A DNA stretch of 64,000 nt from contig NZ_JADJDO010000003.1 of the NCBI RefSeq assembly GCF_016702655.1, positions 186,001 to 250,000 of the forward strand. The letters run 5' to 3'. The DNA is from Ideonella sp. GTDB lineage: Bacteria > Pseudomonadota > Gammaproteobacteria > Burkholderiales > Burkholderiaceae_C. The stretch's first letter is position 1. Each line of letters begins with the position of its first letter. The position numbers and the translations under genes were made by a program. Below, one piece after another: positions 8,532-17,986 of this stretch. Under the pieces are notes generated by a model, which was given only the letters and a program-made list of their open reading frames with translations, did not search any database and was not told the DNA's origin.

Positions 8532-10592
8532 TCAGGGCGCGGCGGCGACCGCCGTGGCCACGGGTTCGCCATCTGCAGCGCCGGCGCCGTCGTCGAGGTC
8601 GATCGCGAGCGTCAGCGGCCCGGCGCGCTCGGCCTCGTCGGCCTCTTCATCCGCCGCGTCGTCAGCCGTCGCGGCGGCCGGCTCGGCCTCGAGCCGCGCG
8701 AGGACGCTCGCGTGCAGGTCCAGCGTCAGCAGGTCGGTCGCGGCGACGCGCACCCGCACATGCGCGCCGCGCGCCAGGCTCTCGGCGCCGGTGGCGCGAA
8801 ACACGAGCGGCAGCGTGTCGGCGCGCACCAGGCCGTCCTTCATCACGCTCGCGTCGAGTTCGCGCACCCCGTCCTGCGCCAGCGAGCGCAGCGCCCAGTA
8901 GCGCTCGATCGCCGACTGGAAGCCGTTGTAGGCTGCATAGGCGGCGTCGAAAGCGGAGATGATCGAAAAGAGCTGCGCGTCGCGCGGCTTGAACGGCGCC
9001 GCGAGCGCCGCGGTGCGGCCGTGGCGCGCGCAGGCGATGATCTGCCACTGGTTGACGAGGTCGACATAGCGCCGCAGCGGCGAGGTGGCCCAGGTGTACT
9101 GCGCCACGCCGATGCCCGCGTGCGGCTGGGCGCGCGTGCCCATGCGCACCTTGACCCCCGGGGCGAGGCTGGCTTGGCTGCGGTAGATGCCGGGCACGCC
9201 CAGGCTGTCGATCCAGCCGCCCCAATGGCTGTTGGCGAGGATCATCGCCTCGGCGACGATCAGGTCGAGCGGCGCGCCGCGTCGGCGTGTCGTGATCTGC
9301 ACCGCCTCGTCGCCGCGCGGTTCGGCCCCCGCGGCCCCGACCAGGCGAAAGCTGTAGTCCGGACGGTTGAATACCTCGGGCTTGCCGCGCACCGTCTCGC
9401 GCCCCGCCTTCAGGTGGCGGGCGAGCCTGAACGCGAAGGCCAGTTCGGCGGCGAACGCGTAGGGCGCGGGTTCGCCGCCGGTCAGCGTCGCCTCGGTGAT
9501 CACCGCGTCGAGCTCGTCGTGGCGCAGGTTGGCGACGATGGGTACGCGCTCGAGCCGCGTCTCGAAACGCTTGGCCTCGAGCGTCGCTTCGTCGAAGGTC
9601 GCGTAGAGCGAGACCGCCGGGCAATCCTGGCCCGCGGTCAGCGTGTACGCCTCGACGACGCTGTCGGGCAGCATGGTCAGCTTGTGGCCCGGCATGTAGA
9701 CCGTCGACAGGCGCTCGCGGGCCACCTTGTCGAGCGCCGAGTCGGGGCCGAAGGCGAGCCCGGGCGCAGCGATGTGGATGCCGAGCACGACCGTGCCGCT
9801 GCCCAGGCCCTGCACCGAGAGCGCGTCGTCGATCTCGGTCGTCGCCGAGTCGTCGATCGAGAACGCTGCGCAGTCGGCGCGCGGCAGCGCGTCCTTGATT
9901 GGCGGCGCCTGCAGCGCCGGAAAGCCCGTGCCCTTCGGGAAGTTCTCGAACAGGAAGCGCCGCCAGTGGAACTGGTACGGGCTGTCGATCGCCCCCGCCG
10001 CGGCGAGCAGGTCCAGCGGCGAACGCTGCGCCTGGCGCGAGGCCTCGATGACGGCCTTGGTCTCGGGTGCGCTCTTGTCCGGCTTGAACAGGATCTTGTA
10101 GAGCTGCTCGCGGATCGGCGCTGGGCAGGACCCGGCCGCGAGCTCGGCCGCCCAGGCCGCGACCTGCGCCGCTTGCTGCTTCTTGCGTTCGATGCCCAGC
10201 AGCGCCGCCTTGACCGTCTCCTCGGGCGCCTTCTTGAACTGGCCGCGTCCGAGGCGGCGGAAGTAATGCGGCGCGCCGAACAGCGCAAGCAGCATCGAGG
10301 CCTGGCGCTCGGCGCCGGCCTTGGCGTCGTAGTACTCGCGCGCCAGCGTTGCGAAGCCGAAGTCGTCGGCGGGCGCGAACTCCCAGGCCAGGTCGAGGTC
10401 GACCTCGGCCGCAAGGCGCTGCGCCTCGGCCAGCAAATCGGCGGGCGCGGGCTGCTCGAAGCGCAGCAAGGCCTGCGCGGCTTTGACCTTGACGCGCTTG
10501 CCCGAATCGAGCTCGATCTGCAGCGACGCGTCGGTCTCCGACATGACGCGCCCGGCGTGGAACTTCCCGCCGTCTTCGTAGAGTGCGAACAT
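8532..10592 (-). CDS. RNase II/RNB-family 3'-5' exoribonuclease
   Basis: Protein of 686 aa from MFALYEDGGKFHAGRV. The family degrades RNA processively from the 3' end. The RNB catalytic domain is clear: AFSIDDSATTEIDDALSV holds the acidic metal-binding cluster and HIAAPG follows. Later come HKLTMLPDSVVEAYTL, DLIVAEAMILANSHWG, YTWATSPLRRYVDLVNQWQ and a C-terminal S1-like region. The longer frame starting at 10742 reads through repeat DNA and is rejected. It could be labelled rnb or VacB-like; the exact subfamily is uncertain. Confidence 0.9.
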   Translation of the reverse strand: MFALYEDGGKFHAGRVMSETDASLQIELDSGKRVKVKAAQALLRFEQPAPADLLAEAQRLAAEVDLDLAWEFAPADDFGFATLAREYYDAKAGAERQASMLLALFGAPHYFRRLGRGQFKKAPEETVKAALLGIERKKQQAAQVAAWAAELAAGSCPAPIREQLYKILFKPDKSAPETKAVIEASRQAQRSPLDLLAAAGAIDSPYQFHWRRFLFENFPKGTGFPALQAPPIKDALPRADCAAFSIDDSATTEIDDALSVQGLGSGTVVLGIHIAAPGLAFGPDSALDKVARERLSTVYMPGHKLTMLPDSVVEAYTLTAGQDCPAVSLYATFDEATLEAKRFETRLERVPIVANLRHDELDAVITEATLTGGEPAPYAFAAELAFAFRLARHLKAGRETVRGKPEVFNRPDYSFRLVGAAGAEPRGDEAVQITTRRRGAPLDLIVAEAMILANSHWGGWIDSLGVPGIYRSQASLAPGVKVRMGTRAQPHAGIGVAQYTWATSPLRRYVDLVNQWQIIACARHGRTAALAAPFKPRDAQLFSIISAFDAAYAAYNGFQSAIERYWALRSLAQDGVRELDASVMKDGLVRADTLPLVFRATGAESLARGAHVRVRVAATDLLTLDLHASVLARLEAEPAAATADDAADEEADEAERAGPLTLAIDLDDGAGAADGEPVATAVAAAP

Positions 10593-10629
10593 GGAATCGA
10601 TTGTCGCTCTCAGCCGGCGCCGGGCCGTT

Positions 10630-10768
10630 CCCAAGCCGGCTGAGGCCTTGCAGGCCGCGCTGGGCCGAAGGCCCAGCCCCTCGCCAGGCATGAACAGTCC
10701 GCAGGACTCTTCATGCCTGGGCTCGGCCCTCTCGGGGGGCAACGAACGAAGTGAGCTTGGGGGTCGTC
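10630..10768. repeat. three-hairpin intergenic repeat before the RNase gene
   Basis: Three structures follow one another: GCTGGGCC-GAA-GGCCCAGC (10659-10677, perfect 8 bp), a long hairpin at 10684-10720 with arms CCAGGCATGAA and TTCATGCCTGG plus an inner AGTCC/GGACT stem, and the CTCGGGGGGC...GAAGTGAGCTTGGGGG core. They lie between the esterase stop and the RNase start, so they may end or attenuate the mpl-esterase transcript. Confidence 0.65.
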
Positions 10769-10769
10769 A

Positions 10770-11375
10770 TTAGCTCAAGCCGAGGAAGCGCAGGGCATCC
10801 GGGAGGTTTTCGCGCTCGAAGTCGGACAGCGCGTGGTCGCTGCCCTCGAGCAACCTGACCTGGCAACCCGCATAGCGCGCGCTCATCTCGCGCCAGTCGA
10901 GAACCTCGTCGCCCTTGGCGACGATCGCAAGATAGCGTTCCGGCGCGGTGAGTTGCCGTGGTGCGAGTGCGCGCAGCTCGTCGATGAATTCGGCGCGGAA
11001 GTGGAAGCGCTCGTCGCTGTGCCAGGCCGTGATCTCGCCGATGTAGCGCGTCAGGTCGCGTGCCGGATCGACGGCCGGGTTGAGCAGCACGGCTCGGCAG
11101 TCCGGGCCCAGGCGCTCGGCGAGCACGGTCGCGTAGAAGCCGCCGAGCGAACTGCCGACGATGCCCGTCGTCGCGCGCGGCCAGCCGGCAATCGATTCGA
11201 GAACCTCGCGCACCGCGGCGGCAGGCGAAGGCGACAGTTGCGGGCAGTGCCAGACCACGTCGGGCCGGTGCGCGGCGAGCCAGCCGCCGACGATGCGCGC
11301 CTTGAAAGACAGCGGCGAAGAACGAAAGCCGTGCAGGTAGAGCAGGTGCGTGACCGGCACGCGCGGCGCCGTCAT
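10770..11375 (-). CDS. YqiA/UPF0227-type alpha/beta-hydrolase (esterase)
   Basis: Protein of 201 aa. The oxyanion-hole motif LLYLHGFRSSPLSFKAR opens the fold, the nucleophile elbow is GIVGSSLGGFYATVLAE, and DHALSDFE near the C-terminus supplies the histidine. This is the small esterase family represented by E. coli YqiA/YcfP. The chosen start overlaps the mpl stop by four bases (ATGA), supporting co-translation. Substrate is unknown. Confidence 0.85.
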   Translation of the reverse strand: MTAPRVPVTHLLYLHGFRSSPLSFKARIVGGWLAAHRPDVVWHCPQLSPSPAAAVREVLESIAGWPRATTGIVGSSLGGFYATVLAERLGPDCRAVLLNPAVDPARDLTRYIGEITAWHSDERFHFRAEFIDELRALAPRQLTAPERYLAIVAKGDEVLDWREMSARYAGCQVRLLEGSDHALSDFERENLPDALRFLGLS

Positions 11376-12763
11376 CGGCGCGCTGCCGCCAATGCGCGCA
11401 GCAGCTTGTCGTGCACGCCGCCGAAGCCGCCGTTGCTCATGCACAGCACATGGTCGCCAGGCCGGGCCTCGGCGACGACGCGCTTCACGAGCGCATCGAT
11501 GCTGTCGCAGACCACCGCCTGCTCGCCCATCGGCGCGAGCACCTGCGCCGGGTCCCAGGCCAGGCCGCCGGCGTGGCAGAAGGCGAGGTCGGCCTGCTCG
11601 AGCGACCAGGGCAGTTGGGCCTTCATCGTGCCCAGCTTCATCGTGTTCGAGCGCGGCTCGAACACGGCCAGGATGCGCTCCCGCGGCGCCCCGGGCGCCG
11701 CCACCCGTTGATCGACCTTGCGCCGCAGGCCAGCGACCGTGGTGCGAATCGCCGTCGGATGGTGGGCGAAGTCGTCATACACCTTGACGCCAGCCGCTTC
11801 GCCGCGCAGTTCGAGGCGGCGGCGCACGTTCTCGAACCCTGCCAGCGCGCGCGCCGCGGCCTCGGGCGTGACGCCGGCATGCTCGGCGGCGGCGATCGCG
11901 GCCAGCGCGTTCCACTGGTTGTGTTCGCCCAGCAGCGACCACTCGACGCGCGCCACCTTCAGGCTGCCGCGCAGCACGTCGAAGGCGTGCGGCTCGCCGC
12001 GTGCGCGCAGCGCGCCGGGCTCCTCCTTGCGCGTCGCAAAGCGCACGACCTCGCTCCAGCAGCCCTGGGCCAGCACGCGCTGAAGGCTGTCCTCGCGCGC
12101 ATTGACGACCAACCGGCCGCTCGCCGGCACGGTGCGCACGAGGTGGTGGAACTGGCGTTCGATCGCCGCCAGGTCGTCGAAGATGTCGGCGTGGTCGAAC
12201 TCGAGGTTGTTCAGGATCGCCGTGCGCGGCCGGTAGTGGACGAACTTGCTGCGCTTGTCGAAGAACGCCGTGTCGTACTCGTCGGCCTCGATGACGAACG
12301 GCGCGTCCGCGCCGCCCAGGCGTGCCGAGACGCCGAAGTTCAGCGGCACGCCGCCGACCAGGAAGCCGGGGTTCTGGCCGGCGCGCTCGAGGATCCACGC
12401 GAGCATCGCCGTCGTCGTCGTCTTGCCGTGCGTGCCGGCCACCGCCAGCACGTGGCGGCCGGCGAGGAGGTGGTCGGCCAGCCACTGCGGCCCGCTGGTG
12501 TAGCGCTGCCCGGCGTCGAGGATCGCCTCCATCAGCGGGTTGCCACGCGTGACGACGTTGCCGATGACGAACAGGTCCGGCGCCAGCGCCATCTGCTCGG
12601 CGCCGTAGCCCTCGATCAGCTCGATGCCCAGCGCGGCGAGCTGCGTGCTCATCGGCGGATAGACCTGCGCATCGCAGCCGGTCACGCGATGCCCGGCCTC
12701 GCGCGCGAGGGCGGCCAGCCCGCCCATGAAGGTGCCGCAGATGCCGAGGATGTGGATGTGCAT
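11372..12763 (-). CDS. mpl: UDP-N-acetylmuramate:L-Ala-gamma-D-Glu-meso-DAP ligase
   Basis: Protein of 463 aa. It attaches recycled murein tripeptide directly to UDP-MurNAc. The N-terminal MHIHILGICGTFMGGLAALAR is a Mur-ligase nucleotide-binding signature specific to Mpl. AVAGTHGKTTTTAMLAWILE is the ATP loop, NLEFDHADIFDDL and YDDFAHHPTAI follow, and the C-terminal domain ends VLCMSNGGFGGVHDKLL. Its start has a TAGAAT box 8 bases upstream and no clear Shine-Dalgarno. Confidence 0.97.
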   Translation of the reverse strand: MHIHILGICGTFMGGLAALAREAGHRVTGCDAQVYPPMSTQLAALGIELIEGYGAEQMALAPDLFVIGNVVTRGNPLMEAILDAGQRYTSGPQWLADHLLAGRHVLAVAGTHGKTTTTAMLAWILERAGQNPGFLVGGVPLNFGVSARLGGADAPFVIEADEYDTAFFDKRSKFVHYRPRTAILNNLEFDHADIFDDLAAIERQFHHLVRTVPASGRLVVNAREDSLQRVLAQGCWSEVVRFATRKEEPGALRARGEPHAFDVLRGSLKVARVEWSLLGEHNQWNALAAIAAAEHAGVTPEAAARALAGFENVRRRLELRGEAAGVKVYDDFAHHPTAIRTTVAGLRRKVDQRVAAPGAPRERILAVFEPRSNTMKLGTMKAQLPWSLEQADLAFCHAGGLAWDPAQVLAPMGEQAVVCDSIDALVKRVVAEARPGDHVLCMSNGGFGGVHDKLLRALAAARR

Positions 12764-12771
12764 GGCGACCG

Positions 12772-12821
12772 ATTCTAGGCACGCGTCCCGCTCGTCGAGC
12801 GACGCGGCGAACTGCTATGGT
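12772..12821. promoter_or_regulatory. divergent, probably leaderless promoters for mpl and the 4-TM gene
   Basis: On the minus strand TAGAAT (12772-12777) stands 8 bases before the mpl ATG. On the plus strand TATGGT (12816-12821) stands 7 bases before the ATG at 12829. Neither has a recognisable -35 box. Confidence 0.4.
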
Positions 12822-12828
12822 GCCGCGC

Positions 12829-13275
12829 ATGATGCACAGCCTGGCGTCACCTGCGGCCTGGGTGGACCTGTCGGCGCATGCCTGGGCCTATCCGGCGCTC
12901 GAGATCGTGCATATCGTCGGCATCGGCCTGCTGCTCGGCAACCTGGTGCTGGTGGAACTGCGTGTCTGGGGGTTCGGCGCGAGCCTGCCGCTGCCGGCGC
13001 TGGCGCGCCTGGCGCTGCGCGTCTCGCTGCTCGGCTTTGGCATTGCCGCGGTGAGCGGGCTCGTGATGTTCTCCAGCCAGCCCGACGAGCTCCTGGCCAA
13101 CCGCAGCTTTCTCGTCAAGATGTCGCTGCTCGCGCTGGCGGGGGTCAACGCGACCGCGTTCCACGTCCGCGGCGGGCTCGTCAGGCTCGACCGCACGGCG
13201 CGTGTGCAGACCGCGCTGTCGCTGGGGCTTTGGTTGGGCGTCATCATCTGCGGACGCTGGATTGCCTACCAGTGA
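12829..13275 (+). CDS. 4-TM membrane protein, DUF6644/CopD-like shape
   Basis: Protein of 148 aa from the ATG at 12829; an alternative ATG lies at 12817. Four hydrophobic helices are visible: about ALEIVHIVGIGLLLGNLVLV, LRVSLLGFGIAAVSGLVMF, FLVKMSLLALAGVNATAF and TALSLGLWLGVIICG. Histidines occur in and near the helices (SAHAWAY, EIVHIVG, AFHVRGG). The pattern LVKMSLLALAGVNA after a GLVMF helix resembles the copper-resistance CopD domain, though I cannot prove homology by eye. It is followed 19 bases later by the exported HHGW protein and probably works with it. Confidence 0.8.
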   Translation: MMHSLASPAAWVDLSAHAWAYPALEIVHIVGIGLLLGNLVLVELRVWGFGASLPLPALARLALRVSLLGFGIAAVSGLVMFSSQPDELLANRSFLVKMSLLALAGVNATAFHVRGGLVRLDRTARVQTALSLGLWLGVIICGRWIAYQ

Positions 13276-13294
13276 AGCGAAGGAGCAACGAGTG

Positions 13295-13768
13295 ATGCAA
13301 CGACGACAAGTCCTGCTCGCCGGCGGGAGTGCCGCGCTGTGGCTCTCCACCGCGCGCGCGCACCACGGCTGGAGCAGTTTCGACCAGAGCCGACCGATCT
13401 ACCTGGAAGGGCGCGCGCGCAAGGTCGAGTGGCGCAATCCGCATGCGGAGATCGAGCTCGAGCTGCGGCCCGGCCTCGCCGTGCCGGCCGACCTAGCGCA
13501 GCGGGCCTTGCCGGCCCAGGCGGCGCCGGTCGACGGCGCCAAGCTGCTCGCTGCGGCGCAACTGCCGACGCGCAAGGACCCGGTCTGGGAGATCGAACTC
13601 GCGCCGCTGACGCGCCTGGAAGCGTGGAACGTGCCTGTCGTCAAGGTGGGCGACTCGGTGGCGGTGGTCGGGTTCACCTTCAGCGGCGAGAAGGGCGAGC
13701 CGGTGTTGCGCGCCGAGTACCTGTTCCTTGGCGCAAAGGCCTACGGGCTGCGTTCGAGCCCGGCCTGA
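13295..13768 (+). CDS. exported DUF6152-type protein with mature His-His N-terminus
   Basis: Protein of 157 aa with ribosome site AAGGAGCAAC. The leader MQRRQVLLAGGSAALWLS has a twin-arginine pattern (RRQVLL) and would be cut after TARA, leaving a mature protein that begins HHGWSSFD (H23, H24). A second conserved-looking histidine is in WRNPHAEIELEL (H50). The rest is predicted beta-rich (VWEIELAPLTRLEAW, VGDSVAVVGFTFSGEKG). A mature N-terminal His followed by another His is how CopC, PCuAC-like and LPMO-type proteins bind copper; that role is inferred. Upstream is the 4-TM protein; downstream, convergent hemL. Confidence 0.82.
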   Translation: MQRRQVLLAGGSAALWLSTARAHHGWSSFDQSRPIYLEGRARKVEWRNPHAEIELELRPGLAVPADLAQRALPAQAAPVDGAKLLAAAQLPTRKDPVWEIELAPLTRLEAWNVPVVKVGDSVAVVGFTFSGEKGEPVLRAEYLFLGAKAYGLRSSPA

Positions 13769-13778
13769 GTCCGGCGCA

Positions 13779-13798
13779 GTCGCGGCGGCGGTCGCGAC
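13779..13798. terminator. weak hairpin between convergent DUF6152 gene and hemL
   Basis: GTCGCG and CGCGAC pair across an 8-base loop in the 39-base gap between two convergent stop codons. There is no T tract. Confidence 0.3.
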
Positions 13799-13807
13799 GC
13801 CCGATCC

Positions 13808-15104
<1,297 letters not shown>

Positions 15105-15115
<11 letters not shown>

Positions 15116-16061
15116 GGCGGGGATCCTTGGGTGCACGCTCGTCGCTGCCATCGCCGCCGGCGCCGGCGGCGCCCTCCTGATCTTCGTCGTCGGGCGACAG
15201 GGCCCAGAAGAACCGGTCCGGGATCACGTTGCCCATGCCGGGGCGAAAACCCGCGTCGAGCGCCTGGTCGAGGAATGTCAGCGATTCGCCGACCGCTGCG
15301 TGCAGGTCGGCGCCCGAAGCGAGCAGCGCAGCGAGCGCTGCCGACAGCGTGTCGCCGGCGCCGACGAAGGCGGCGTCGAAGCGTTCGAACTTCTCGCCCG
15401 TGATCGCGCCCTGCGGCGACGCGAGGACGTTGTCGATGTACTGATCGGCGCCCGCGGCGCTCGGCACGAGCACGCTCGTGACGAGCACGAAGCGCGTGCC
15501 GTGCTGGTTGGCCGCGACCGCAAGCTCGCGCGCCGATGCCGGGCGCTCGGCGCTCCAGTCGGGAAGCAGGAAGTCGGTCAGCGTCTGGTGGTTGCCGACG
15601 AGGACCTCGGTCTGCGGCAGCACGAGCTCGCGGTAGGCATCGAGATAGGCCTGCTGCTCGTCTTCGTCGACCCAGGCCAGGTTGGCCATGTAGGCGACGA
15701 GCGGCACGTCGGGATAGTCCGACAGCACCTCGGCGACGGCGCTCACGCCCTCGGCCGACCCGAGGAAGCCGACCTTCCAGGCAGAGATGGTCACGTCTTC
15801 GAGCACGCTGCGCGCCTGCTCGACCACGACCTCGGCGTCGAGCGCGCTGTGCTCGAAGATCTCGGCCGTGTCGCGCAGCACGACCGACGTGACCACCGGC
15901 AGCGCGTGCGCGCCCATCGCGGCGATCGTGGCCACGTCGCCGGCAATGCCGCCGGCGCCGGTCGGGTCGCTCGCGTTGAAGCTCATCACGCAGGCCGGCG
16001 GAGGCTGGTCCTGCAGTGCCTCGGCGGGGGCGTCGGTCGAAGGGATTTCGGTTGCAGGCAT
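15105..16061 (-). CDS. divergent ThiD-like (HMP-P) kinase
   Basis: Protein of 318 aa. The fold matches phosphomethylpyrimidine kinase: an N-terminal MSFNASDPTGAGGIAGDVAT, VGFLGSAEGVSAVAEVL, SDYPDVPLV, and a C-terminal FRPGMGNVIPDRFFWA tail shared with betaproteobacterial ThiD. Several ThiD residues differ, however. The usual DPV segment after DVPLV is AYMANLAWV, the TPN..EA segment is LVGNHQTLTDF, and the catalytic GSGC/GTGC loop is GAGDTLSAALA. It may be a paralogue with another substrate. An acidic Gly-rich tail (about 25 residues) closes the protein. Whether it makes thiamine is uncertain. Confidence 0.75.
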
Positions 16062-16203
16062 GGCAGGCGCTTCGGGGAGGTGCCGCCGACGGGTCAAGAG
16101 GCCGTCGGCGGCCGGGAATCGGGTCGCGACAAACCTCTAGAGAAAAGTGAGGAATGTTGCGTATGTGCCTACAAATGATTGGGTTTTTGGCAAACCGCGT
16201 GGC

Positions 16204-16209
16204 TACAAT
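16204..16209 (+). promoter_or_regulatory. TACAAT -10 box for rubredoxin-pil operon
   Basis: TACAAT lies in an unusually AT-rich patch (16135-16225) 33 bases before the rubredoxin GTG. Candidate -35 sequences TTGGGT or TGGGTT sit 18-19 bases upstream, so spacing is slightly long. It is the only strong promoter-like site before the pil cluster. Confidence 0.5.
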
Positions 16210-16242
16210 CTTTTCTCATTGTAGTGAAGCGGCGATAACAGC

Positions 16243-16416
16243 GTGAGCCCATTTAGAACCTGGATGTGCCTGATCTGCGGCTGGATCTACGACGAGTCGG
16301 TCGGTGATCCGGATCATGGCGTCGCGCCAGGCACGCGCTGGGCCGATGTCCCGATGAACTGGACCTGCCCGGAATGCGGAGCCCGCAAGGAAGACTTCGA
16401 AATGGTTCAGATTTGA
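16243..16416 (+). CDS. rubredoxin
   Basis: Protein of 57 aa starting at GTG. Two CxxC knuckles hold the iron: C9/C12 in MCLICGWIYDE and C42/C45 in WTCPECGARKEDFE. GDPDHGVAPGTRWADVP between them is classical rubredoxin sequence. It is a small electron carrier. In Burkholderiales a rubredoxin gene commonly precedes pilG, and here it opens the cluster in the same direction. Its partner reductase is not in the window. Confidence 0.95.
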   Translation: MSPFRTWMCLICGWIYDESVGDPDHGVAPGTRWADVPMNWTCPECGARKEDFEMVQI

Positions 16417-16470
16417 GCGCGAGCTGCCGATAACGCCACAGCAGGCGCATCGCCCGGTGCGTTTGCGAGT

Positions 16471-16512
16471 GCCCCGGGGATAGGCAAGCCCAGGGCGGCA
16501 CGGCGTTTCCTT
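16471..16512. repeat. dispersed repeat copy between rubredoxin and pilG
   Basis: Read on the minus strand it begins GGAAACGCCGTGCCGCCC, closely matching repeats at 39084 (plus strand) and 53183 (minus strand). It lies in the 118-base gap before pilG. Confidence 0.55.
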
Positions 16513-16534
16513 GAGTCGTTGAGGAGGAAGTTCG

Positions 16535-16939
16535 GTGAGCAACGAAGGCTCTGAAGCGGCGCCCGCTGCGGCTGCCCGCGTGTTGGTCATCGACGACAGC
16601 AACACCATCCGGCGCAGCGCCGAGATCTTCCTGCGCCAGGGCGGCTATGAAGTGCTGCTCGCCGAGGACGGATTCGACGCGCTGTCCAAGGTCAACGACC
16701 ACGACCCCGACCTCATCTTCTGCGACATCCTGATGCCGCGCCTGGACGGGTACCAGACCTGCGCCATCATCAAGCGCAACCCACGCTTTTCGGGCGTGCC
16801 GGTGATCATGCTGTCGTCCAAGGACGGCCTGTTCGACAAGGCGCGCGGCCGCATGGTCGGCTCGCAGGACTATCTGACCAAGCCCTTCACCAAGGACCAG
16901 TTGCTGCTCGCCGTCGAGCAGCACCGGCGCGGGGGCTAG
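16535..16939 (+). CDS. pilG: twitching motility response regulator PilG
   Basis: Protein of 134 aa, GTG start with ribosome site GAGGAGGAAG. It is a single receiver domain without an output domain: VLVIDDSNTIRRSAE with the acidic pocket, phospho-acceptor D64 in LIFCDILMPRLDGY, threonine-type switch in IMLSSKD, and K in YLTKPFTKD. Phosphorylated by ChpA, PilG promotes type IV pilus extension or cAMP signalling in relatives such as Pseudomonas. It leads the pilG-pilH-pilI-pilJ-chpA set. Confidence 0.93.
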   Translation: MSNEGSEAAPAAAARVLVIDDSNTIRRSAEIFLRQGGYEVLLAEDGFDALSKVNDHDPDLIFCDILMPRLDGYQTCAIIKRNPRFSGVPVIMLSSKDGLFDKARGRMVGSQDYLTKPFTKDQLLLAVEQHRRGG

Positions 16940-17005
16940 GCCCCGCCGCCCGGCGTGCCCGCCTCGGACCGAGGTGCCCCACGTTAGACCGAGGACAACC
17001 CCGCC

Positions 17006-17371
17006 ATGCCCATCCAGAAGATCCTGTTGGTCGATGACTCCAAGACCGAATTGCATTACCTGTCCGGCGTGCTGAGCAAGCGCGGCTACCACGTGCGCAC
17101 GGCCGAGAACGGCGCCGACGCGATGCGCCGCCTCGACGAGGAGACGCCCGACCTGATCCTGATGGACGTCGTGATGCCGGGCCAGAACGGCTTCCAGCTC
17201 ACGCGCTCGATCACGCGCGACGCGCGCTTCTCCAACGTGCCGGTGATCATGTGCACGAGCAAGAACCAGGAGACCGACAAGGTCTGGGGCATGCGCCAGG
17301 GCGCGCGCGACTACATCGTCAAGCCCGTTGATGCCGACGAACTCGTGGCCAAGATCAGAACCTTCGACTGA
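17006..17371 (+). CDS. pilH: twitching motility response regulator PilH
   Basis: Protein of 121 aa, one CheY-like receiver: ILLVDDSKTELHYLSGVL, phospho-acceptor D54 in LILMDVVMPGQNGF, VIMCTSKNQETDK, and K in DYIVKPVDADEL. In the known Pil-Chp system PilH is the second regulator and opposes PilG, as a phosphate sink or in retraction control. It lies 66 bases after pilG. Confidence 0.93.
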   Translation: MPIQKILLVDDSKTELHYLSGVLSKRGYHVRTAENGADAMRRLDEETPDLILMDVVMPGQNGFQLTRSITRDARFSNVPVIMCTSKNQETDKVWGMRQGARDYIVKPVDADELVAKIRTFD

Positions 17372-17413
17372 TCGAGTTCGGCTGCCGCGCACCGCAACAA
17401 TCCGACCGCATCG

Positions 17414-17944
17414 ATGGCCAACAAGGAAGCCCTGCGCGAACTGCAAACCCGGCTCGCCGAGCGCCTCAAGGCCGTGCGCGGCCAGGCGCGCAGCCTCTCG
17501 TGGCTGGCGGTCGAGTGCAGCGGGCGCGGCTTTCTGCTGCCGTTGCAGGATGCAGGCGAGATCTTCGGAGCGGCGGCGATCGTCCCGGTGGCGCACGCCA
17601 AGCCCTGGTTCCTGGGTGTGGCCAACCTGCGCGGCGGCCTGCATGGCGTTGTCGACCTGGCCGCCTTCCTGGGCGTCAAGGCGTCCGAGCGGCCCGCCGA
17701 CGCGGGCCGTGAACGGGCCCAGCTCGTGGCGCTCAACGCCAGCCTGGAGATCAATTGCGCGCTGCTCGTCGATCGTCTGGCCGGGCTGCGCAGTTCGGGG
17801 CAACTGACGCCCGAACCGGATGCGGGACAGACACACCCACCGTTCGTCGGTGGGCGTTTTCGTGATGCGGCCGGCCGCGTCTGGCAGGAGCTCCGCTTGG
17901 CGCAGCTGGCGCATCACCCCGCGTTTCTGAGGATCGTCGGCTGA
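17414..17944 (+). CDS. pilI: CheW-like adaptor PilI
   Basis: Protein of 176 aa with a CheW-type fold: GFLLPLQDAGEIFGAAAIVPV, then KPWFLGVANLRGGLHGVVDL, the canonical CheW loop. It links the PilJ receptor to the ChpA kinase. It lies 42 bases after pilH. Its 3' third contains a perfect terminator-like hairpin (17836-17860), unusual inside a coding sequence. Confidence 0.92.
   Translation: MANKEALRELQTRLAERLKAVRGQARSLSWLAVECSGRGFLLPLQDAGEIFGAAAIVPVAHAKPWFLGVANLRGGLHGVVDLAAFLGVKASERPADAGRERAQLVALNASLEINCALLVDRLAGLRSSGQLTPEPDAGQTHPPFVGGRFRDAAGRVWQELRLAQLAHHPAFLRIVG
17836..17860 (+). terminator. terminator-like hairpin inside pilI
   Basis: CCCACCG-TTCGT-CGGTGGG is a perfect 7-bp stem, followed by CGTTTT. 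It is about 85 bases before the pilI stop and could end part of the rubredoxin-pilGHI transcript before pilJ. Confidence 0.4.
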
Positions 17945-17986
17945 CCGCCAGGGGGCGTGCAGGCACGAGTGAAAGAGGCAAACACC

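Noticed and set aside
8523..10643. 706-codon plus-strand frame opposite the RNase gene
   Set aside because: Shadow frame with no recognisable domain; the minus-strand frame contains the RNB catalytic motif.
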